A stretch of 64,000 nt of DNA from an uncultured Atopobiaceae bacterium (GTDB lineage: Bacteria; Actinomycetota; Coriobacteriia; Coriobacteriales; Atopobiaceae). The stretch spans positions 33,619 through 97,618 of the forward strand of contig CAJTTF010000006.1 of the NCBI GenBank assembly GCA_910579165.1, written 5' to 3'. Positions 33,905 through 40,750 of the stretch are shown here, in pieces. Each line of letters starts with the position of its first letter. Position 1 is the stretch's first letter. The position numbers were made by a program, and so were the translations under genes. The notes below the pieces were generated by a model, which was not told the origin of the DNA, made no database searches, and worked only from the letters and a program-made list of their open reading frames with translations.

Positions 33905-34282
33905 TTACGCAGCGAAGGCGTTTGCTGCAAGCTGGCCCAACCACGCTGCCAGCACACAGATAATACAGCTAGCTACGGCATAGCAAATCCCAAATGTCGC
34001 GTTGCCGTTCTCTAACAACGTGAGTGTCTCGGCACTGAAAGTGGAAAACGTCGTAAATCCTCCGCAAATTCCTACGCGCAAAAACAGTAGAAGGCGCTCG
34101 TTGCCTGGAAGCGTTTTGGAAAGCATGCCCGCAAAAAACATAATGGCAAAACTACCGATGACATTAGTGACCAGTGTAGTAATAGGAAACGCGAGTGATT
34201 CGAACTTAACAAGACTAAAGAGATAGCGGAGTGCAGATCCTATAAAGCCACCAAAGCCCACTGCAAGACAATTAATCACCAT
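33905..34282 (-). CDS. crcB: Fluoride exporter CrcB (Fluc)
   Basis: A 125-residue protein with four transmembrane helices. Family marks are GFGGFIGSALRYLFS in helix 1, TLVTNVIGSFAIMFFAG with the pore Asn in helix 2 and GICGGFTTFSTFSAE, the Phe-box and sodium-site region, in helix 3. Fluc channels work as antiparallel dimers that let fluoride out of the cell. Actinobacteria and Firmicutes often carry two crcB genes in tandem; only one is seen here, which would suit a homodimer. AAGGAGACC precedes the ATG. No fluoride riboswitch fits in the 48-bp gap upstream. Confidence 0.93.
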   Translation of the reverse strand: MVINCLAVGFGGFIGSALRYLFSLVKFESLAFPITTLVTNVIGSFAIMFFAGMLSKTLPGNERLLLFLRVGICGGFTTFSTFSAETLTLLENGNATFGICYAVASCIICVLAAWLGQLAANAFAA

Positions 34283-34330
34283 TCAAGGGTCTCCTTTTGG
34301 TCTCTCTTTTCCGGTTTTATCGTCGTAGAA

Positions 34331-35626
34331 CTAAAGCCCCCAGGCGGGATAGGCAAGGCACTTATCGGTAAGGGCTGTTAATTCAGGATAAAGGGACACC
34401 AAAAGGCCCTCACCCAACGATTCTAAAGCTTTGTTTTCCGTAGCCCCTGAAAGCTTATTCCCCAGTGTAGCAAAGGCAGAAATACTTGCCGCATGTGGCC
34501 GTGCGGTCTTTTTGATTTCGATGGGATGGAGAACCCTGTCTTGCTCAACAAGCAGGTCTACTTCCTTCTTTTCTTTGTCGCGGTAAAACCAGAGGTTTGC
34601 ATTAGCTCCAAGGTTCTGCAACGTCATCCTTACTTGCGCAATTACATAATTCTCAAGAATATGGCCACTCAGAGCGCCTGCCTCCAAAGATGCTGCACTT
34701 GTCCATCTCCCAAGCCATGCTGCCATACCTGGGTCACTAAAGTAAATCTTGGGAGTTTTCACTGCACGCTTCATGAGATTATTGGAATAAGGTTGCAAGA
34801 GGAATATGACATCAGATTGCTCCAAAATGCTAAGCCAATAGTGCGTTTTTGCGCGTGCAATGCCCAGCTCGGTCGCAACAGCCTGAAGATTAAGAAGCTG
34901 ACCCGTCTGAGCAGCAATGGCTCGGAGAAAGCCCATGAACTGAAGTACGTCGGCTCCAGAGTCAAGGTCGCGGACATCCCGCTCCAGATAGGTTTGCACA
35001 AAGCTTGCATAATAATGTTCTACGCTCTTAACTCTTCCGCTTATGTGTGCAGGCATCCCCCCATTGAAAATGCGTTCAAACAGTGAGGAGGCGTCAGCGG
35101 GCTTTTCCTTGCTAAGACGCTTCTTTAGAGCAGGCGCGGTAAAGGAGAGGGGCCTAAGAGGACCCTGACCATATATTTCGTGCTGCGAGAGCGGTGACAT
35201 ATGAAGGATTCCCACGCGTCCTGCAAGAGACTCACCGGCTAGCTTCATGAGCGAGAAGGTTTGTGAACCAGAAAGCCAAATAGAGCCCAGCGCCTTTGAA
35301 TTTTCGTCAGCATACATTTTGAGTACACTAAAAAGTTCTGGCGCATATTGGACTTCGTCAATAATGAGCGGGGGCTTGTGGATTTGAAGGAAAAGCGCGG
35401 GATCTGATTTGGCAAGTTGGCGCGCTTCCAAATCATCGAGGGTGACATAAGCACGCTCCTGCTTTGAACGTTTAGCAAGGTGTTTCAGCATAGTAGATTT
35501 GCCACACTGGCGCATACCCGTCAGGAGAACAAGTGGGAATTCTTGAGTGTATATTAAGAATTCATTTTGAATATCTCGTTCAATATACATCGGCTGCTCT
35601 CGTTTCATGTTGCACTGGCCAAGCAT
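34331..35626 (-). CDS. AAA ATPase with C-terminal DUF4143 domain (first copy)
   Basis: A 431-residue protein with an AAA_14-type ATPase domain (Walker A LTGMRQCGKST; Walker B PPLIIDEVQYAPE), a winged-helix-like middle part and a C-terminal DUF4143 domain with a nuclease-like YRDKEKKEVDLLVEQDRVLHPIEIKKTA segment. The D-x-L and E-I-K pattern resembles PD-(D/E)XK nucleases. These proteins are abundant in anaerobes and of unknown role. Three in-frame ATGs compete (35626, 35608, 35590). The last, giving MYIERDIQ, fits the family best. The promoter at 35660-35689 is embedded in a 10-bp inverted repeat. Confidence 0.88.
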   Translation of the reverse strand: MLGQCNMKREQPMYIERDIQNEFLIYTQEFPLVLLTGMRQCGKSTMLKHLAKRSKQERAYVTLDDLEARQLAKSDPALFLQIHKPPLIIDEVQYAPELFSVLKMYADENSKALGSIWLSGSQTFSLMKLAGESLAGRVGILHMSPLSQHEIYGQGPLRPLSFTAPALKKRLSKEKPADASSLFERIFNGGMPAHISGRVKSVEHYYASFVQTYLERDVRDLDSGADVLQFMGFLRAIAAQTGQLLNLQAVATELGIARAKTHYWLSILEQSDVIFLLQPYSNNLMKRAVKTPKIYFSDPGMAAWLGRWTSAASLEAGALSGHILENYVIAQVRMTLQNLGANANLWFYRDKEKKEVDLLVEQDRVLHPIEIKKTARPHAASISAFATLGNKLSGATENKALESLGEGLLVSLYPELTALTDKCLAYPAWGL

Positions 35627-35651
35627 CAGAAAAGGGTATTTTATCTGCGGC

Positions 35652-35689
35652 TGCGACTAATTGTACTATAAAAAGACGATTAGTCGCAA
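35652..35689 (-). promoter_or_regulatory. Promoter embedded in a perfect inverted repeat
   Basis: TGCGACTAAT (35652-35661) and its exact reverse complement (35679-35688) flank a 17-bp centre. On the minus strand TTGCGA (684-689) and TACAAT (660-665) form a promoter with an 18-bp spacer whose two boxes overlap the two arms. No U-run follows, so an operator is more likely than a terminator for plsY. Confidence 0.6.
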
Positions 35690-35723
35690 TGAACAATAGG
35701 CATGAAAGACCTGCCTTATATGC

Positions 35724-36551
35724 TTAGCGCGTAAGTTGAGAGAAGGCGTGATCGAGGGAGTCACCAAGAGAGGCTAGCCTCGCATTCAGCTCGTGTTGCA
35801 GTGAAGGAACGGAAGAAAGAACAAACTCATGCAAGACATTCTCGGTCACGTCACTAATAACGCCATCGGTTGCCTGGCTGACGGCCACTGAGACTTTATC
35901 GGCAACGCCTTCAAAAGCGCGCAGGACATCAGTCTTTGGCGTTTCGCCAGAGGGAATGCCTGCAATAGCCGGTCCGTGCGCGTAGGCGGCAACGGCCAGA
36001 TTGACAAAAGCGCAGAGGACAAAGAGCGGGGATTTCTTGGTAAGGAGCGCGCCAAGAAGAAATACGGCCGGGATCGCCACGCCGCCAATACAAAGATACT
36101 GCGTAGCAATCACAGAACCCAGACCGATAAGCGCCGAGGGTATCCCCCACGCCGGCCATGCAATCATCTGTGCCGTCGTCATGGTAGCAACGCCCTTGCC
36201 ACCGCGAAAGTTGTGCGTTGCGGGGAAGCAATGCCCGAGCGTTACTGCCGTGCCAGCAAGCATGGCGGCATCCTCTCTGGGAAGCGCAGGGCTCGAGAGA
36301 GCAATCATAAGCCACTGAGCTGCAGCTGTTTTGAACGCATCGCCAAAGAGCGTTATAACGGCGGGTCCTGATCCAAGTTCTGACCCAATAGAGGCCATGC
36401 CGGGATTGCCGGCTCCAATATCAAAAGCAGATTTTCCGCTGTATTTTTTTGCGACAAGGTCGGCCGTGAGGAAATTGCCGGCAGCGTAGGCGGCCGCTAA
36501 ACCAGCAAGCGCTCCAACCGTTCCGCGTACTTTTCCACGCTTTTGTTTCAT
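35724..36551 (-). CDS. PlsY-like glycerol-3-phosphate acyltransferase homologue with altered motifs
   Basis: A 275-residue membrane protein of the PlsY family, which acylates glycerol-3-phosphate with acyl-phosphate. It keeps an AGNPG turn, LFGDAFKTAA and GHCFPATHNFRGGKGVATM. It departs elsewhere: the first motif reads IGAGNPGMASIG instead of GSGNPGATNVLR, and the terminal HREN-GTE motif appears as AHGPAIAGIPSGET. About 75 extra residues at the C-terminus form a helical, charged tail. It may be a divergent working enzyme or a repurposed paralogue; a second plsY elsewhere would favour the latter. Confidence 0.7.
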   Translation of the reverse strand: MKQKRGKVRGTVGALAGLAAAYAAGNFLTADLVAKKYSGKSAFDIGAGNPGMASIGSELGSGPAVITLFGDAFKTAAAQWLMIALSSPALPREDAAMLAGTAVTLGHCFPATHNFRGGKGVATMTTAQMIAWPAWGIPSALIGLGSVIATQYLCIGGVAIPAVFLLGALLTKKSPLFVLCAFVNLAVAAYAHGPAIAGIPSGETPKTDVLRAFEGVADKVSVAVSQATDGVISDVTENVLHEFVLSSVPSLQHELNARLASLGDSLDHAFSQLTR

Positions 36552-36602
36552 ACGTACCTTACTCGCTGCCTAGCAGCGCTCTGCCGGGCCCTTATCGGCA
36601 TC

Positions 36603-37934
36603 CTACCAGCAGAAGAGGCCGACAATAGCAGCGGACATGAGCGAAACCAAGACACCGGCGAGCAAGAGGCGCCCAACCTGGCGCGAAATGGTATCGTTCT
36701 TTTCTTTGTCCACTATTCCTTTAAAGCAGCCAATGACCATGCCAAGCGTAGAGAAGTTAGCGAACGAGGTGAGGAAGGTGGTAAGAACCGCCTGGTAGTG
36801 AATGGGGAAGGTTGTAATAGTGTCTTTAACCGCACCCATAACCACGAACTCGTTCGTCACGAGCTTAAGACCCATAAGCTGCGCAAAATCCCACGCCTGC
36901 GCGGGATCAAGACCCATGAGCCATGCCGGAATGAACATAAACACGCCCAGGATGGATTCAAGCGAAAGGTTGGGATTGATGAGGGCAAGGATTGCGTTAA
37001 TAACCGCCGCGAGCGCGACAAAGGCAATAACGTTTGCAGTGATGATGAGGATGAGTTTTCCTGCGGTCAGGATTGAATCACCCAAAAATGAAAAGAAGGG
37101 CTCCTTTTTAGGTTTAGCAGGATTGTGCATAAAGAAGCGACGAACGGGGTCAAGCGCCTCGTAGGCTTCAATTTCCTTATCGAGCTGCTCACGCTCTTTC
37201 TTAGTTGCTTCCTTGGGGAAACTCTCATTAGGAATATCCTCAAGCTTGTAAATCTTATCCTCATCCTTGGGCACATCAACGGGATAGAGCATATGGGAAA
37301 AAATGAGGGCATTCACGCAGTTGAGAGGGATGGCCGTGATGACAAACTGAGCCGGGACCATCTGAATATACGATCCAATAATTGCCGCGGTGACACACGA
37401 CATAGACATCAAAGCGAGCGTAACGTTTCTCCCCGCTTTCATACGCTGGAGCTGAACTTTTGAAACGGCAAGCGCTTCTGTGTTGCCCAAAAACATCATT
37501 TCGACAGCGTAAAAAGCTTCAAATTTTGGACGGCGCGTCACGAAACTAAGGCCACGCCCAATCCACTTAATAATCCAAGGCAAAAGGCCAATGTAGGTAA
37601 GAATATCGAAAAGCGGGACAATCATCAGGATGGGAAGCAGCGCGCTTACCACGAAGTTTACCGGCGTGGGATCCACGCCCGTTGGACCTACCCAGTTTGC
37701 AAAAGCAAAATTGATGCCCTGGTATGAAAGATTAACGAGAGCAGCAAAAGCGTCGGCGGCTGCAGAGACAATAGCGCGGCCCCATTCGACGGTCGTCAAG
37801 AAGGCAGCGAGAAGAACATTGATGCCAACCATGAGTCCCACGGACGCCCATTGAATCTTTTTTCGATTGCTCGAAAAAATCCATCCAAGCGCCAAAAATA
37901 CGGCCACACCAACGATGTTGATTGCAAGTTCCAT
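36603..37934 (-). CDS. NupC-family nucleoside transporter
   Basis: A 443-residue concentrative nucleoside transporter. It has the family arrangement of N-terminal helices, then the core with LPILMIVPLFDILTYIG, KFEAFYAVEMMFLGNTEALA (the second substrate-binding hairpin) and TNEFVVMGAVKDTITTF, ending with ANFSTLGMVIGCFKGIV. A central hydrophilic insertion (about 225-285, Glu/Lys-rich) is long for the family. It should import nucleosides with sodium or protons. It lies 51 bp upstream of the plsY-like gene on the same strand. Confidence 0.92.
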   Translation of the reverse strand: MELAINIVGVAVFLALGWIFSSNRKKIQWASVGLMVGINVLLAAFLTTVEWGRAIVSAAADAFAALVNLSYQGINFAFANWVGPTGVDPTPVNFVVSALLPILMIVPLFDILTYIGLLPWIIKWIGRGLSFVTRRPKFEAFYAVEMMFLGNTEALAVSKVQLQRMKAGRNVTLALMSMSCVTAAIIGSYIQMVPAQFVITAIPLNCVNALIFSHMLYPVDVPKDEDKIYKLEDIPNESFPKEATKKEREQLDKEIEAYEALDPVRRFFMHNPAKPKKEPFFSFLGDSILTAGKLILIITANVIAFVALAAVINAILALINPNLSLESILGVFMFIPAWLMGLDPAQAWDFAQLMGLKLVTNEFVVMGAVKDTITTFPIHYQAVLTTFLTSFANFSTLGMVIGCFKGIVDKEKNDTISRQVGRLLLAGVLVSLMSAAIVGLFCW

Positions 37935-38307
37935 TACTCTTCGCCTTTCGGTAAGGGTTTGTGTGTACGTGCACAGGTTTGCATAGATTCACGAACGTTT
38001 GCATGTGCCTATGCAAGTTTTTGTACGCTTGCGCGAACTGATGGCCGCGCGAACGTTGAGCGGTATGCAAAACGCTCACACACCTGCCTCTCATTGTAGC
38101 CATTTATTCCGGAACACTAGGGAGCATTGCGTAATTCTTCCACCACGTCCTAGGAAGCATCCAAATGGATTATTCTTATCCTTCTTTGAACCAAGAGGCG
38201 AGATTATGGATCTCGATACCTTCATATGTATACGTGGGATGACCAGAAAAAGCCTCACACAGGTATTTAAGATACGAACTAATGCTAATGAGTTTCGCTG
38301 CTGTCTG
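37935..38307. other. Intergenic region between the amidase gene and the nucleoside transporter
   Basis: No gene is supported in this 373-bp stretch. The end nearest the transporter (37950-38060) is rich in TTTGCA and CGAAC words but has no exact repeat. A 7-bp-stem hairpin at 38300-38319 overlaps the stop codon of the amidase gene and has no U-run. No purine riboswitch signature was recognised before the nucleoside transporter. Confidence 0.5.
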
Positions 38308-39822
38308 CTACAAGACAGCGTTCAAGCGCACGATAAAGACACTCTTGTGCGTTAGGTGCGGAGAAAGTGCTTCGTCGAACCTGCTGCAATTATGCGAGGA
38401 AAAGTATATCTCGTCTCCAGAGACGCCCGTAATGAGAACGGCATGATTGATATCATCTTCTCCCCCGCCTTCAGGGGCAAAGAACAAGAGGTCGCCCGGC
38501 TGAACTGGCTTTCCATCAACGGCCGCGGAAGCGAGCAGCTCATGCATGATTGTCGACGAATCTGCGGTGATCGTTTCTCCGTTCTTGAAGCCAGCCCGTG
38601 AATCTGCGTAGTAGGCATAGAGTTTCTGAGCCAATCGCCATGCGGGGCTTATGAGGTCTTTCTCGGCAGAGTCTTTGTTGGTAGAGCTATTCTCAACAGG
38701 GTCTTTCTCGGCAGAACTGTTCTCGGCAGAGACCACTCCCGAGAAAACCGCTTTACCGTCCACGGTCGAATGCCAAGAGGCCGTCATGGGCATTCCTCCT
38801 GCAAAAAGGCACTGAGAAACGAAGTTTGCGCAGTCCTGGCTGTACGCGTAATAGGCCGGGTTGTACGCCCCAAACCAGACCGCAGCATAGTTAAGCGCTT
38901 TTTGACGATCGTACCTATAAGAAACCTGGTTTTCAGAGGAAACTTGGTCACTGGACACTTTATTATCTTCCAATAAGGTCGCTTCCGGGTCGTGCTCCCC
39001 TAACACGCCTTCTGTCTGCATTTTTGAGGAGGCTTGTCCAGATGCTTGTACGGATGCAATTCTACTTTGCGGCGGTAAAGGCCAGCCCTGTTGCCCAGCA
39101 ACGATTGCTTGTACGGAGAATGAAAGGAGCAGAGATACAAGCAAGAAGATACCAGAGGATACCGCGGTGAACCGAAGTGAACGATTTGGCTCTTTCTTCC
39201 GAGCCCAAAGATAACAAAATGGTAGATACGCAATGGTACCTATCACGGGAAAAGCGAGCATGCCCCACGGGAAATCGAGGTACCAAAGGGAATTTCCCAT
39301 CTGCAGGAGGAAGAGATATATGTCGCGGAACCCCGGAAAGCTAAAGGGAAGGCCATTCTCTGTTACGAATCGGGTCTGATTGCAGTAACTCAAAATAATT
39401 GCACTCAAGAAAAACGAGCAAAGAATAAAGAGGAAGAGGGCAAGAAGCGGCGCAAGCGAACGCTTTTGCTGTTTCAATCCGTTACCAAAACACTTTTCTG
39501 CTTTTACTTCATCTTCAGAACTATCTCCGAAAGGCTTCTCAATTCTTTCTCTATTTTTATGATTTCTACGTACAGAAAAGATCTTCTTTCTACATCCCAG
39601 ATACAGAGGAAATTGCGTAACCCAAAGGAAGAAGAGGTAAAAGCCCAAAACAGAGGGCATGATGTCTTGATCAACTTGTCCGGCGGGATAGAGAATAAGC
39701 GTCCTAAGTCCACCAATCATCATGACCGCAAGAAGAATGAAAATCCCCACAACCACTACGCGTGAAACAACATCTCCACTTGACCTCTCAACTTTCTTGA
39801 CCTTTCTAAACTTTTGCATCAT
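38308..39822 (-). CDS. Membrane-anchored protein with C-terminal Amidase_6-type domain
   Basis: A 504-residue protein. The ATG at 39822 with GGGAG six bases upstream is preferred; an open start at 39855 adds 11 residues (numbering here counts from that longer form). Residues 30-250 form about five transmembrane helices, with the signature DIYLFLLQMGN followed by FPWGMLAFPV. A Ser/Glu-rich linker (260-310) leads to an Amidase_6-like domain: YRYDRQKALNYAAVW, catalytic C342 in DCANFVSQCLFAGGMPM and H471 in INHAVLI. An insertion at 371-402 consists of short repeats of SAEKD and AENSS type. The domain should face outside and cut peptide or amide bonds in peptidoglycan. It is closely related to the C-terminus of the 40751-43444 protein. 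Confidence 0.75.
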   Translation of the reverse strand: MMQKFRKVKKVERSSGDVVSRVVVVGIFILLAVMMIGGLRTLILYPAGQVDQDIMPSVLGFYLFFLWVTQFPLYLGCRKKIFSVRRNHKNRERIEKPFGDSSEDEVKAEKCFGNGLKQQKRSLAPLLALFLFILCSFFLSAIILSYCNQTRFVTENGLPFSFPGFRDIYLFLLQMGNSLWYLDFPWGMLAFPVIGTIAYLPFCYLWARKKEPNRSLRFTAVSSGIFLLVSLLLSFSVQAIVAGQQGWPLPPQSRIASVQASGQASSKMQTEGVLGEHDPEATLLEDNKVSSDQVSSENQVSYRYDRQKALNYAAVWFGAYNPAYYAYSQDCANFVSQCLFAGGMPMTASWHSTVDGKAVFSGVVSAENSSAEKDPVENSSTNKDSAEKDLISPAWRLAQKLYAYYADSRAGFKNGETITADSSTIMHELLASAAVDGKPVQPGDLLFFAPEGGGEDDINHAVLITGVSGDEIYFSSHNCSRFDEALSPHLTHKSVFIVRLNAVL

Positions 39823-39976
39823 TTCCTGCTCCCGGTAAACAGTTGTGTGCCCCATATTCGCTTAGGGCGCATTCTATTCTCGCGCAATTCATTGTAGCTC
39901 GCTCATTATTCGAGCATTCATATGTTGTTTCGGCACTACAGGCATGCAGCAGACGTGTGCTACTCATCGGAAAAGA

Positions 39977-40681
39977 CTACTGGGAGGCAATGACCGGTTT
40001 CATGAAAAACTTCTTGACAAGAAAATCTGCGAATGCATCCGTAGAGGAGACGGATTTTTGACCACCTGCCTCCTTCATTATTGTCAATGCTTCCATTAAA
40101 GAAGAAATCAGCAAGAGCGTTACTCCAAAACAAAGAACGGAAGAAAGGATAAGAAAAGCTTTGCTTTCCATATCGAGATAAAAAATGAGCCAGAGAACGA
40201 AGATTGAATAAAAAAACCATATGAGAAGAGGAAACGCGATGCCGCCCCAAGGAAAGCCCTTCCTCCACACTTCATCGCCAACCCAATGAAGAAAAATATC
40301 GTAATCAGTTAAATTGGGGATGTGAAACGCATGAAGACCAGAGAAATAATCTTTAAACATATCTATCCATATCCAGACATAGGCAGCAAGAAAATACGCC
40401 ATCACAATAAAACAGATCAGGGTAAGTAGCAGCCCCGACGGTGTCATCTTCGTAGTCCGTTTATAAAAAATGCACGCCTGAAAAATCCAAAGTGCCAAGA
40501 GAAAGAAAGTAATCTTGTTAGGCAGAAAATCGGCATCGACATACCAGAGGATACGAAGGTTCTCATTTAGATCGAGGAAGCATTTGATGATTAAGAAGGC
40601 TATGAGGATTACAAGGATGTAAAAGGGTCCGCCCTGCTCCCTCATCCATATTCTCACTTCCCTCACCTTTTCGTGTTTCAT
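39977..40681 (-). CDS. Membrane protein, paralogue of the membrane part of the neighbouring amidase protein
   Basis: A 234-residue protein with about five transmembrane helices and no catalytic domain. The segment DYDIFLHWVGDEVWRKGFPW with GGIAFPLL lines up with DIYLFLLQMGNSLWYLDFPW with GMLAFPVI in the 38308-39822 protein, in the same position between helices, and the following helices match in hydrophobic pattern. It looks like the same membrane module without the amidase. Sitting between two genes for amidase-domain proteins, it could be a partner, a membrane chaperone or an immunity-type protein; none is shown. No database family was recognised. Confidence 0.65.
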   Translation of the reverse strand: MKHEKVREVRIWMREQGGPFYILVILIAFLIIKCFLDLNENLRILWYVDADFLPNKITFFLLALWIFQACIFYKRTTKMTPSGLLLTLICFIVMAYFLAAYVWIWIDMFKDYFSGLHAFHIPNLTDYDIFLHWVGDEVWRKGFPWGGIAFPLLIWFFYSIFVLWLIFYLDMESKAFLILSSVLCFGVTLLLISSLMEALTIMKEAGGQKSVSSTDAFADFLVKKFFMKPVIASQ

Positions 40682-40750
40682 TTCTTATCCCTTAAAGCTC
40701 CTTAATGATTAATTGCGCAATATCTAAATTACAACACAAAATAGCCTGAC

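Noticed and set aside
34283..34330. Fluoride riboswitch upstream of crcB
   Set aside because: The gap to the upstream gene is only 48 bp and lacks the conserved riboswitch core.
38300..38319. Rho-independent terminator of the membrane-anchored amidase gene
   Set aside because: The 7-bp stem overlaps the stop codon and no U-run follows on the minus strand.
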